A stretch of 41,808 bases of DNA from a virus. The DNA lies in the IMG/VR virus record IMGVR_UViG_3300028557_000076, positions 1-41,808 of that record; one strand, written 5' to 3'. Below the pieces are notes generated by a model. That model was not told the DNA's origin, did not search any database, and worked only from the letters and a program-made list of their open reading frames with translations. Below, piece by piece: positions 30,780-38,053 of this stretch (position 1 is its first letter; every line of letters starts with the position of its first letter). The position numbers and the translations under genes were made by a program.

Positions 30780-30963
30780 TCTTTACCTCTTCTTCTCTTA
30801 TCACTTGAAATGCACTCAACATAAGTCCTAGTATGTGGAATTGCTCCCATCGTTTGGTCATAGTTTTTACATTCTTGCAAGTGCCTGCTTTGTGCAGCAA
30901 TTCTGCATGTAGTTCTTTCATTACATTCGCTTCATAATCGTAAAGAAATGGTTTATTTACCAT
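30766..30963 (-). CDS. Small helical protein of unknown function
   Basis: 65 residues (YDYEANVMKELHAELLHKAG; QFHILGLMLSAFQVIREEEV). It overlaps both the HTH gene upstream (11 nt) and RusA downstream (14 nt), so it is translated as part of one operon. No family recognised. Confidence 0.6.
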   Translation of the reverse strand: MVNKPFLYDYEANVMKELHAELLHKAGTCKNVKTMTKRWEQFHILGLMLSAFQVIREEEVKNDTP

Positions 30964-31141
30964 GACCCATGTCCTTCATTTTTACTTCACCATGTGTAAC
31001 CTTCTCAATCTTCTTGGCAACTTTTGGGTGCGGGCGAACTCCATCAATCCAATTGTAAACAGTAGATCGCGCCACTTTTATAATTCGTGAAAACATTTCA
31101 GGTGTTAGATGCTTTGTGTGTAGGTAAGTTTTAAGATCCAT
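30953..31141 (-). CDS. Small Cro/CI-like helix-turn-helix protein
   Basis: 62 residues. FSRIIKVARSTVYNWIDGVR is a helix-turn-helix of the lambda-repressor class, with too little C-terminal sequence for a CI-type cleavable domain. Divergent from the early operon at 31272, with inverted and direct repeats between them. Likely a Cro-like regulator binding there. There is no integrase in the window. Confidence 0.75.
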   Translation of the reverse strand: MDLKTYLHTKHLTPEMFSRIIKVARSTVYNWIDGVRPHPKVAKKIEKVTHGEVKMKDMGHGK

Positions 31142-31170
31142 TTACATCTCTTTTTCTTTGCGTTCAATAT

Positions 31171-31246
31171 ATATAATCTGTCCATTTTACGAAAGAAAAA
31201 TATGTCCAACTTATGTATTGCGCTTAATTGCTAGCTTTCGTATGTT
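31171..31246. promoter_or_regulatory. Divergent early/late control region with operator-like repeats
   Basis: Plus strand: TTGCGC (31218-31223), 17 nt, TATGTT (31241-31246), serving 31272. Minus strand: TTTCTT, 17 nt, TATATA, serving 31141. Overlaid on these are an inverted pair TACGAAAG (31188-31195) / CTTTCGTA (31235-31242) and two direct TGTCCA words (31179-31184, 31203-31208) 24 bases apart. The HTH protein next door probably binds some of these. Confidence 0.6.
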
Positions 31247-31271
31247 TTAGGAAAAACAAAAAGGAGAAAAT

Positions 31272-31484
31272 ATGGATAAAGAACTCAATGATTACTTGCG
31301 ATTAACCTTTGTTCAAACACTTATGGATGAGTGGAAAGATCTATGCCCCAGACTTAATTCTGCAAAAAGCATGGAAGAGGCTTACGAGATATACGAGGAT
31401 TATGAACTCAGAGTCCATAACCTTACGAGATATTTTTACCTAAGAATTAAACACGACAAGGAGAGAGAAGATGCCAAGATCTGA
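31272..31484 (+). CDS. First early gene, small acidic protein
   Basis: 70 residues, helical, Leu/Glu-rich (DKELNDYLRLTFVQTLMDEW). AAGGAG lies before the ATG. It overlaps the ERF gene by 14 nt. Function unknown; early position suggests a role with recombination or host takeover. Confidence 0.7.
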   Translation: MDKELNDYLRLTFVQTLMDEWKDLCPRLNSAKSMEEAYEIYEDYELRVHNLTRYFYLRIKHDKEREDAKI

Positions 31485-32115
31485 ACAAATTAACGAACTT
31501 GCTACAGCTTTGTGTGAAGCTCAAGGCTCTTTTCCCATATTACAGAAAAGAACTAAGGCTTACAACTACATGTATGCTGACTATGCAGAAATAAAAGAAT
31601 GTGTCCAGCCAGTTTTACAAGCTCACGGACTATGCATTACTTCTGATGTAGATTGGGAAAAAGGAGTTCTAACAATGGCCCTTGTTCATACTTCTGGTCA
31701 GTCTTTAACCTGTCCTATCAAATTACACTACAAAGCAGATGGAAAGGTAAACGAGATGCAAGCTATGGGGTCTGCTCTCACTTATGCAAGAAGATATGCC
31801 ATATGCTGCTTATTAGATTTGGCCGCTGATAAGGAAAGTGATGATGATGGAGAGCGATCTTCCCCTAAAGGATATAGCCAACACACCGGCGAGGTTCATA
31901 AACCTGAAGAGAAAGAACCGGGCAAACCGCTTACCGAAGCCCAATGTGCTGAGCTTGACGCTCTTCTCAATGATGATTTAAAGAAGGATTGGATTACTCA
32001 GCAGATATGCCAAAAACACAGCATTCCATCTGTATACGATATGGACTCAAATATGTTCGCAGAGGCTAAAAAATGGCTTTTAAATCGCAAAAAAATGGCG
32101 TTGGAGAAGAAGTAG
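31471..32115 (+). CDS. ERF-family single-strand annealing protein
   Basis: 214 residues. INELATALCEAQGSFPILQK, then KTKAYNYMYADYAEIKECVQ, GLCITSDVDW and MGSALTYARRYAICCLLDLA match ERF-type annealing proteins (typical YxxYAxxxxI and GSxxTYxRRYxLxxxLGI motifs). The C-terminal part is a charged helical tail. It pairs complementary strands during recombination-dependent replication. Its partner resolvase is RusA on the other strand. Confidence 0.88.
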   Translation: MPRSEQINELATALCEAQGSFPILQKRTKAYNYMYADYAEIKECVQPVLQAHGLCITSDVDWEKGVLTMALVHTSGQSLTCPIKLHYKADGKVNEMQAMGSALTYARRYAICCLLDLAADKESDDDGERSSPKGYSQHTGEVHKPEEKEPGKPLTEAQCAELDALLNDDLKKDWITQQICQKHSIPSVYDMDSNMFAEAKKWLLNRKKMALEKK

Positions 32116-32375
32116 TGATTAAGTGGAAACCTCTTACTTCAAAGCACCCTCAAGGGGGATATCTCCTCAAAGATGACTTTGGCTTTATACGGTGTGTAGA
32201 TCGCTCATCTAGTGCTGTAGATATTGTATGCTTCTCTTTCATCTCCCCTATCTACATCAAAGCACCTATCCCTAAACTTCCAGATGACATGAAATGGTGT
32301 GTAGAGATGGAAGATGGGAGCATGATGGATGTTAATGAAGCTATGAAGTTAGAAAGAGGTTTACAGAATCCTTAA
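32115..32375 (+). CDS. Small protein with GTG start, coupled to ERF
   Basis: 86 residues. GTG at 32115 shares its G with the ERF stop (TAGTG), and GGAGAAG is 5 bases upstream, so I prefer this over the ATG at 32073 inside ERF. The protein is beta-rich (QGGYLLKDDFGFIRCVDRSS) with a DDMKWCVEMEDGS segment. No family recognised. Confidence 0.6.
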   Translation: MIKWKPLTSKHPQGGYLLKDDFGFIRCVDRSSSAVDIVCFSFISPIYIKAPIPKLPDDMKWCVEMEDGSMMDVNEAMKLERGLQNP

Positions 32376-32424
32376 GTTACTTTAGATTAAAAACTTCTAG
32401 CGTCCTCCAGAACGTTAGGTTGTT

Positions 32425-32469
32425 CCCGCTGTTTTAACCCCCTTAAAGTTATGCCAGCGGGTTTTTTTT
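32425..32469 (+). terminator. Intrinsic terminator T1 after the ERF operon
   Basis: CCCGCTG (32425-32431) pairs with CAGCGGG (32455-32461), followed by eight T. Strong on the plus strand. Confidence 0.85.
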
Positions 32470-32540
32470 GTTTACATGTTGCTTTAAATGTAAGCATTGT
32501 AATATTGTTAACACGTTTTAAGTCGTAAATATCCTACTAC

Positions 32541-32571
32541 CCCCTGGCAATAGTGCTTGCGGGGTTTTTTT
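32541..32571 (+). terminator. Intrinsic terminator T2
   Basis: CCCC...GCAA pairs with TTGC.GGGG, then seven T. It lies about 80 nt after T1 with no gene between, so the interval may encode a short RNA or the signals back each other up. Confidence 0.75.
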
Positions 32572-32682
32572 CATTTATAGCAAAAAATTCGGCATTATAC
32601 GGTCATATACATCCGTTGACCAATAAACCACAATTTCTTAGGATAGTGTCGTTACCTCGTATGAATTGTTAGGATAATTTTA

Positions 32683-32713
32683 CCCTCTATGCACCGTGTG
32701 TAGAGGGGTTTTT
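32683..32713 (+). terminator. Intrinsic terminator T3
   Basis: CCCTCTA (32683-32689) pairs with TAGAGGG (32701-32707), then a T-run. Third such element in 290 bp. Another G-run followed by eight T appears at about 32730, with only a weak stem. Confidence 0.75.
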
Positions 32714-33049
32714 CTTTCGCTCCGCTTCAGGGGTTTTTTTTGCCTACATCCGATTGTTTGCTACCAATTCGTTAGATTTTGGTAGGAAATTGGTAGATCT
32801 AGCTTACGATAACTACGTAAGTTTCATAGACAAGCATCAATTTTGATTTGCTTAAAAAAGAAAGGGAAGAGTAGAGTCACCCTTCCCTGAAATATCGGGG
32901 GAACTACCTTGCCGGGTAGTCTTTAACATCACATAGCATACGCAGTGCTAATTGACGCTTCCGAACTGGTAATTATAAATACCGTCGATTAAGTTCCAAG
33001 TCAAATAGAAACTACGGATGCAAGTAAAACCTTTACTTGTAGGTATATC
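32714..33049 (+). other. Long structured leader before the replication gene
   Basis: No gene. Inverted repeats: TACCAATT / AATTGGTA (32762-32769 / 32788-32795), CTTACG / CGTAAG (32803-32808 / 32816-32821), AGGGAAG / CTTCCCT (32863-32869 / 32882-32888) and CAAGTAAA / TTTACTTG (33021-33028 / 33032-33039), the last just before the ribosome site. These could be operators, an origin or RNA control structures for 33050-33697. Confidence 0.5.
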
Positions 33050-33697
33050 ATGTCCGTTATCCGAGTCACACACGAAATCAATTATATAGTCCTCCAAAAA
33101 GAATGCCTTGAAGATATGAACCTTTCTTTAAAAGCTAAGGGTCTATGGGCATACCTTCTTACTAAACCTAACGATTGGAAGTTTTATGTCAGCCAACTTG
33201 TTACAGTCCTTAAAGAAGGTAAGGATGCCATTTACTCAGCAATGAAGGAACTTATTAACAATGGTTACTGTCAAAGAAATATCATTAGGGATGACTCAGG
33301 CAAAGTAGTATCAACTGAGTATATTGTCTCTGAAGTAAAAAAATTTATACCACAACGGGAAAAGCCGGAAGTGGATATCCCAAAAGTGGAAGACCCGCAA
33401 CTACCAAGTATTGATTCTTCACTAAGTATTAAAAATACTACATACATACCTCCTAAGGCTCCAAAGCCTCAGAATGAGGGGAGTAAGGTATGTAGTCCTT
33501 CAAACGAAGAAAAGAATCGCTCGCTAATCGCTGAGCTTAAGAGAGACTTGCCGGAAGACTGTAAGGGGTTATACATCTACCAAAAGAGCAAATTAGCTTG
33601 CGACTCAAGTCACGGAATCGATCTCTCACTTCTAATGCCTCATGAAGACTTTTTAAGGTTAATTTTAAGGGCTTACGACTTAAGCCTAACTGGATAG
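33050..33697 (+). CDS. Winged-helix replication initiator-like protein
   Basis: 215 residues. The N-terminal domain (NLSLKAKGLWAYLLTKPNDW, then FYVSQLVTVLKEGKDAIYSA and MKELINNGYC) is a winged helix-turn-helix common at the start of phage and plasmid replication proteins (DnaD/O-like). A Pro/Lys linker and a small helical C-terminal domain (FLRLILRAYDLSL) follow. With no polymerase in sight it probably recruits host enzymes. The hairpin 33021-33039 may control its translation. Confidence 0.75.
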   Translation: MSVIRVTHEINYIVLQKECLEDMNLSLKAKGLWAYLLTKPNDWKFYVSQLVTVLKEGKDAIYSAMKELINNGYCQRNIIRDDSGKVVSTEYIVSEVKKFIPQREKPEVDIPKVEDPQLPSIDSSLSIKNTTYIPPKAPKPQNEGSKVCSPSNEEKNRSLIAELKRDLPEDCKGLYIYQKSKLACDSSHGIDLSLLMPHEDFLRLILRAYDLSLTG

Positions 33698-33703
33698 GTA
33701 TGT

Positions 33704-34075
33704 ATGTCGCGCTTTGCTAAAAATACCGACAAAGAAGAGGTTTTAAGAGAGCCCCATGTAGACCTTGAGACTAACCGCAAAGATGCTATTGCTTTTGAAA
33801 AGTTTTGGAACCCTAAATGCAGGGGAAAAAGAATGCATGGAAAGACGATGGGGTTTGATGCAGAGGTTGTATATGTTCGTGACGATTGCTTAGAAATTTG
33901 CTGGGATGTTCCCTATTGCAAATCCTTTGCTTCGTTTGTACATAGATGCAACTTTGATCAGTCAAAAACAGAATTTAGACGTGAGGCTACTGCTGCTTTG
34001 CGTGCTGCGGGTGTGCTTGCAAAGAAAGAACCCCCTTTAAACCAAAGAATGAAAGATCTTTTCGGCAATGATTAG
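33704..34075 (+). CDS. Early protein of unknown function
   Basis: 123 residues, charged, with a central strand pair (GFDAEVVYVRDDCLEICWDV) and a helical C-terminus (EFRREATAALRAAGVLAKKE). Follows the replication gene by 6 nt. No family recognised. Confidence 0.65.
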   Translation: MSRFAKNTDKEEVLREPHVDLETNRKDAIAFEKFWNPKCRGKRMHGKTMGFDAEVVYVRDDCLEICWDVPYCKSFASFVHRCNFDQSKTEFRREATAALRAAGVLAKKEPPLNQRMKDLFGND

Positions 34076-34330
34076 ATGGACTTAAAAGATAACAATGTTT
34101 ACATTGTAAGCAACCTTGGAGGTAACATGGTTTGGGTTAAAACTTGCAAAGGATCTTTGCTAAATTTAGATCATTGTGAACTTATATATATTAAAGAAAT
34201 TAACTCTTTTTATCGTGTGACAGCCTGCCTTTCAAAGGATGATAATTCAGAATATTATCTTTCTGAAGCTTTTAACACGCTACAAGAAGCTGAAGTATTT
34301 TTGCATGAACTCTATGAGAAAATTCAATGA
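34076..34330 (+). CDS. Small early protein of unknown function
   Basis: 84 residues: an N-terminal beta part (NNVYIVSNLGGNMVWVKTCK) and a helix (AFNTLQEAEVFLHELYEKIQ). The ATG follows the previous TAG directly; the stop overlaps the next ATG by 4 nt. Confidence 0.6.
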   Translation: MDLKDNNVYIVSNLGGNMVWVKTCKGSLLNLDHCELIYIKEINSFYRVTACLSKDDNSEYYLSEAFNTLQEAEVFLHELYEKIQ

Positions 34331-34584
34331 CTAAATGGAAAAAATCTAAAACAAATCGTGGATGGACAATCTACCTATTCAAAGATTACTACGGCGAAGA
34401 ATGCTCTCTCCAAAAAAGCTCTTCGGCTGAATGTGATCAAGTATGGCTTGGGCTACAAAGGGATGACCCTAAAAAGCATCCTGTCTTTGGAGATTCCCTT
34501 GGCATGAGGATGCTTATTGATAGAAAGCTTGCAGCCAAATTAGCTTTAAAGCTTGCCGCATTTGCAGAGACTGGGGAGATATGA
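34327..34584 (+). CDS. Small early protein, 'YYGxECSLQKSSSA' family
   Basis: 85 residues with the run KDYYGEECSLQKSSSAECDQ followed by VWLG and a C-terminal AAKLALKLAAFAETGEI. This string is familiar from many unannotated phage early proteins. Role unknown. Coupled at both ends by ATGA overlaps. Confidence 0.7.
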   Translation: MTKWKKSKTNRGWTIYLFKDYYGEECSLQKSSSAECDQVWLGLQRDDPKKHPVFGDSLGMRMLIDRKLAAKLALKLAAFAETGEI

Positions 34585-34841
34585 CCCTAACCCTTGAAGA
34601 CCTACACAAACTCAACTGCCCATATGACACTTGGGAAGAATACCGTTTAAACTGCGTAACAGATGATGAAAAAGCTAACTGGACTCTTTGCCTGCTTGAA
34701 TACTGTAAGCGCGTTAAATGGGCTGTAAGCAAGGAATTAAAAGAGTCTGCGTTGAAGATAGAGGCAGAAATTAGAGATCAGAGGTTGTTGGAAGAAAAGA
34801 TGAGGAGAAAACATGAGCAAGCCAGACAAAATAATCTATGA
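34581..34841 (+). CDS. Small early helical protein
   Basis: 86 residues. NCPYDTWEEYRLNCVTDDEK, then a long charged helix to the end (DQRLLEEKMRRKHEQARQNN). The C-terminus overlaps the next gene by 29 nt. No family recognised. Confidence 0.6.
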   Translation: MTLTLEDLHKLNCPYDTWEEYRLNCVTDDEKANWTLCLLEYCKRVKWAVSKELKESALKIEAEIRDQRLLEEKMRRKHEQARQNNL

Positions 34842-35064
34842 CATCATATTAGGTGATTACACACTAGACATGATCGATGACATTGACACTACACACTGGA
34901 CAGAAGATTACATCGATGTACTGGATGTGCTTTACAAATTGAAAAAGCAAGACAAGAGTCTTACTATGGAGCATATTTATAAAGCTGGAGGACAGATTGT
35001 CTTCCTTAATGCTTTGAATGCGATTACTAGGGTTGAAACACTAATTGAAAAAGGTAGACTATGA
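34813..35064 (+). CDS. Possible stand-alone DnaB N-terminal-like domain
   Basis: 83 residues. The order ...IILGDYTLDMIDDI, HWTEDYIDVLDVLYKLKKQD and AGGQIVFLNALNAIT follows the DnaB helicase N-terminal domain plan ('xLLxDxxxLDxV...dF....H..If.......G...d....GG..yL..l'). No ATPase domain is attached. If correct, it could dock on host DnaB or primase. Weak similarity; other helical folds are possible. Confidence 0.45.
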   Translation: MSKPDKIIYDIILGDYTLDMIDDIDTTHWTEDYIDVLDVLYKLKKQDKSLTMEHIYKAGGQIVFLNALNAITRVETLIEKGRL

Positions 35065-35444
35065 AGTTTGAAGTTGCTGTTGCAGCATTATCTCAAGGTG
35101 AAAAAGTTCGAAAAGTCGAATGGAATAAAAAAGAGTATATTGTAAAACTCAACGACAAGATTTGTGATGAAAATGACAATGCGTATGACCTTCCTTTTAA
35201 TTGTTTTGAAGATGAATGGGAACATTACGAAGAGAAAGAGGAAGAGGAAAAAGCTCTATGCTTTGATCATGTCATGGTAGGACTTAAAGACAGCAAAAGG
35301 TTTAAGAGGTCTGTATGGAAAGACATCCATATCAAAAGATTGTTTAATTCTATCATTTTAGAGTCATCTACAGAACATGCAGCATGCCTTTGGAACCCTA
35401 CAATTGCAGACCTAGACGCTGTAGATTGGTATGAGGTCAAGTAA
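35061..35444 (+). CDS. Tandem DUF2829 (Tad2-like) protein, candidate anti-defence gene
   Basis: 127 residues in two similar halves. Half 1: FEVAVAALSQGEKVRKVEW ... EDEWEHY. Half 2: FDHVMVGLKDSKRFKRSVW ... WNPTIADLDAVDWYEV. This is the DUF2829 plan (short helix with GxxVxRxxW, C-terminal 'W.P...DLxAxDW'). DUF2829 includes Tad2, which sequesters the signal molecule of Thoeris defence. Tad2 itself is single-domain; a fused pair could form its binding sites within one chain. Ligand not predictable from sequence. Confidence 0.65.
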   Translation: MKFEVAVAALSQGEKVRKVEWNKKEYIVKLNDKICDENDNAYDLPFNCFEDEWEHYEEKEEEEKALCFDHVMVGLKDSKRFKRSVWKDIHIKRLFNSIILESSTEHAACLWNPTIADLDAVDWYEVK

Positions 35445-35867
35445 TACAGGATAGACACTATGCGCCTACCCCTTGATTAACCCCTAAGTATTTAAATTAT
35501 TTATTTAACACGGAACCCTTTTATTAGTCAATCACCCTCCCTTGAAAGGGAAGGCATGTCGTGAGACAAGCTTAGTTGACCAGCCTTAGTCCCGCAAGGG
35601 GCTATGTTAGAGAAGAATATATAGGCACCGTAGAATGCTTCCTCAGTTCTACGCTCTGCGGTTAATGGTTAAACAGATGTAAGGGTTAAGTCAGTGCTGT
35701 TAACATTAAACCTTCTTATAACTTTGGCGAGGGGAGACCACCAAAAGGTGGCGTTACAAGGCCCTTACGGGCATTTGGGGGAGCAATCCCCCTTTTATTA
35801 ACAATTTAAAAGAGGAGCGGCATTTCCTCCCCATCCCAAAGAATGGGGTCTCCATGCCGTCAATATA
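35445..35867 (+). ncRNA. Non-coding region rich in hairpins, possible structured RNA
   Basis: No convincing frame. From left to right: CCCTT-ga-AAGGG (35539-35550), CGTAGAA / TTCTACG (35629-35653), CCACC-aaaa-GGTGG (35738-35751), GCCC-ttac-GGGC (35761-35772), then the terminator at 35777-35796. Beyond it GGCAT...CCCCAT...ATGGGG...ATGCC (35819-35858) forms a two-part hairpin right before 35868. About 300 nt of ordered stems ending in a terminator suggests an RNA gene. Confidence 0.5.
35777..35796 (+). terminator. Intrinsic terminator with GCAA tetraloop
   Basis: GGGGGA, loop GCAA, TCCCCC, then TTTTATTA on the plus strand. Ends the early operon or the candidate RNA before it. Confidence 0.85.
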
Positions 35868-36161
35868 ATGAAAGCTTACGATGCGATTATGTCTTTTTAC
35901 CGCATAAAGGGACTTCTTAAACTAAAAGATCTGTCAGATGACCTAGAAATTTTAGAGTCTTACCTAGAAATGCAATTTTTTTTAGAGGAAGAGGAAAGGA
36001 AATTTTTAGAGGGATTTGCCTACGCACCAAAAGATACGGCCACATATACGGCCAATTTAGAAGAAATACGGCCATTAAAGATTAAAGATTCGATGCGACA
36101 CAAGGTTTCTGAGTATTATTTAGAAGATGGCATTCCAAATAGCAGACCATTGGACGATTAA
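35868..36161 (+). CDS. Small early-end protein of unknown function
   Basis: 97 residues, acidic and helical (LKDLSDDLEILESYLEMQFF). No clear ribosome site; a stem (35819-35858) precedes the ATG by 9 bases, so translation may be regulated or initiated in another way. The frame is otherwise healthy. No family recognised. Confidence 0.5.
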   Translation: MKAYDAIMSFYRIKGLLKLKDLSDDLEILESYLEMQFFLEEEERKFLEGFAYAPKDTATYTANLEEIRPLKIKDSMRHKVSEYYLEDGIPNSRPLDD

Positions 36162-36178
36162 TCTTTTTTGGCATGTCT

Positions 36179-36442
36179 TTAAGGGTTTTGTTTTCTACGG
36201 GCAAGAAAGTCAGTAATGTCGGGAGAAAGAGTAGAGTTAGTAAGAGTTTCAAAGGTTCTTCCAGCTGTTATATTTTTACATGCTTTTATTTGTCTATTTC
36301 TAAATGTCCAACACTCGCCAGTTGAATCTATAAAACACACCCACATCAAATCATGCTCTATACCTTCATCTATCAGGAAGTGACATAGAGCAGATCCTTT
36401 TGGAGTATCTAAAGGAAGAGGAGGGTTTAACTGAATAATCAT
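36179..36442 (-). CDS. Small conserved-looking phage protein
   Basis: 87 residues starting MIIQLNPPLPLDTPKGSALC, followed by HDLMWVCFIDSTGECWTFRN and IKACKNITAGR. This 'xxLNPPLPxxTPKG...HDLxWVCFxDxxGECW' pattern is familiar from many unannotated phage genes. Role unknown. Last gene of the leftward late block in circular order, convergent with the early block. Confidence 0.75.
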   Translation of the reverse strand: MIIQLNPPLPLDTPKGSALCHFLIDEGIEHDLMWVCFIDSTGECWTFRNRQIKACKNITAGRTFETLTNSTLSPDITDFLARRKQNP

Positions 36443-36447
36443 TATCT

Positions 36448-36561
36448 TTACTTCTTCTTCATGCAGTCTTTCTTGACCATCTCTTTGACCATTTTCTTGT
36501 CCTCTTTAACATCCATGTGCTTCATAACTTTCTTTTCTTTTTTGACTTCTTTCTTTTTCAT
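36448..36561 (-). CDS. 37-residue Lys-rich protein
   Basis: MKKKEVKKEKKVMKHMDVKE and on to KKDCMKKK. AGAGAG sits before the ATG at 36561. About half the residues are Lys; it may bind nucleic acid. Short but the reading frame is clean and it lies in line with its neighbours. Confidence 0.5.
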   Translation of the reverse strand: MKKKEVKKEKKVMKHMDVKEDKKMVKEMVKKDCMKKK

Positions 36562-36593
36562 CTCATACTCTCTTTAAATTTGTTCAATTAAAT

Positions 36594-36677
36594 TCATTTG
36601 TTTAAATGTTTAGCCATCAACCATAAGACTATCCCCATACCTATTATCATAGCTAATATAATGGCGAATGGTAGCAT
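36594..36677 (-). CDS. 27-residue membrane peptide
   Basis: MLPFAIILAMIIGMGIVLWL followed by MAKHLNK: one membrane span with a short basic tail. Ribosome site weak. It follows the fibre genes. Could be a holin-like or regulatory peptide; assignment not possible. Confidence 0.45.
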   Translation of the reverse strand: MLPFAIILAMIIGMGIVLWLMAKHLNK

Positions 36678-36729
36678 TATTTTGGATTCTCTGGTTTTTT
36701 TGTAATAAAAGTTACTCTAAAATTTTCCA

Positions 36730-38046
36730 TTAAGCATTTACAAAGTAGAAGCCAGTCATAGACATACTGCTATTGTTTGCAAAAGCTGCATCAGTAAGCT
36801 GAGTTGATCCAACAGAGGCTCCCCATTGCAATATATTTGCTGTCAAAGTGTTTGCCACCATCTGGATTAACACATTGTTATAGCTAGCCCCAAGAGTTAT
36901 ATTATTTCCATAGGCCATTATTGTTTTTGTTTGAGCTGCTCCATCATTTTTTGATAATACAGGAAATCCCGTTAACGTTGCTACTCCGGTAGAGGATCCT
37001 TTTGATGACAGAACAAAATCAAAATTAAAATATACCACTCCTGCTATTTGCCAATAGTATCCAGATTGAGAAGCATATGTCACGCCTGTAGATGCCCCGC
37101 CAAATGCTATCCCAATAGTAATTGCAGTGTATGGAACGTAAGGAACTGTTCCCATCTGACCTGTAGATGAGTTCTGAGTAACTATAGTTGGGTTAGATAC
37201 CGTTACCCCTGTAATACCTGCTATATAGCATTCGTTTTGCTGGCCAGATCCTGATCCTTGAGTTCCAATACGTATTTTATTTGAATCTCCAATTGTACCA
37301 CCATTTGCTATGATTATATTGTTTGATTCGCTTCCTGTGTATGCAGTGCCTGCACTTGAGCCTATTGTTATATTAAACGAGCCAGTGGGAGTAGATCCAC
37401 TGTAAGCTAAATAGCCAATAGCTACTGAGTTAGATGCTGTGGTTGCCGCCCCCATAGCAGAATAACCCAGTATTGCGTTATTTGATCCCGACGTAATTGC
37501 GTTCCCGCTAGATTGCCCGACGGATGTATTGGTATTCCCTGCATAGGAAGCACTTGCAAGGGAGTTTGCACCTACTGCTACGTTTCCTGATTGTGTTGTA
37601 ATAGAATTTAAAGCAAATCGTCCAACTGCCGTATTTGCTACACCAGATGACAATGAAGAAAAAACTTGACTTCCCAGTCCGGTATTAAAATTTCCAGAAA
37701 TTGAACCATTTCCTGAAGAATTCCCGACAATAGTATTACTTAAATTATCTGTAACCCTGAAGGAAACTATAGATGTAGCACCGTTAAATGCAACAGTCGA
37801 TCCAGCACTTGCAGTGGCATTAAAGGTTATTGTTCCAGATGAAGGTGTTGCAGATCCGCTGTCTGTTGCAAAGGATATGGCCACAGCACTTGATGTAGCT
37901 ATAGAGGTATTGCCTGCAACCCCATCTGCATTAGTAAGAGTGATGCCAGTTCCAGCTTGAAAGGTTCTTCCACTCCATGCGCCAGTAGATGTATTAAGAA
38001 CCTGGTATCCTTGTGAGGATGCATTGACTGAGTTTGTTAGTGCCAT
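36730..38046 (-). CDS. Tail fibre C with YadA-like shaft and beta tip
   Basis: 438 residues. Anchor class 1 N-terminus (MALTNSVNASSQGYQVLNTS). Residues about 150-270 have a repeated 'GxNxaxGxxaxxxxxxgxxNtavG' pattern (NTAVGRFALNSITTQSGNVA), a left-handed beta-roll as in YadA heads. Then NKIRIGTQGSGSGQQNECYI and a C-terminal tip (GVTYASQSGYYWQIAGVVYF) typical of phage receptor-binding ends. Last structural gene of the late operon. Confidence 0.78.
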   Translation of the reverse strand: MALTNSVNASSQGYQVLNTSTGAWSGRTFQAGTGITLTNADGVAGNTSIATSSAVAISFATDSGSATPSSGTITFNATASAGSTVAFNGATSIVSFRVTDNLSNTIVGNSSGNGSISGNFNTGLGSQVFSSLSSGVANTAVGRFALNSITTQSGNVAVGANSLASASYAGNTNTSVGQSSGNAITSGSNNAILGYSAMGAATTASNSVAIGYLAYSGSTPTGSFNITIGSSAGTAYTGSESNNIIIANGGTIGDSNKIRIGTQGSGSGQQNECYIAGITGVTVSNPTIVTQNSSTGQMGTVPYVPYTAITIGIAFGGASTGVTYASQSGYYWQIAGVVYFNFDFVLSSKGSSTGVATLTGFPVLSKNDGAAQTKTIMAYGNNITLGASYNNVLIQMVANTLTANILQWGASVGSTQLTDAAFANNSSMSMTGFYFVNA

Positions 38047-38053
38047 ATTTTCC

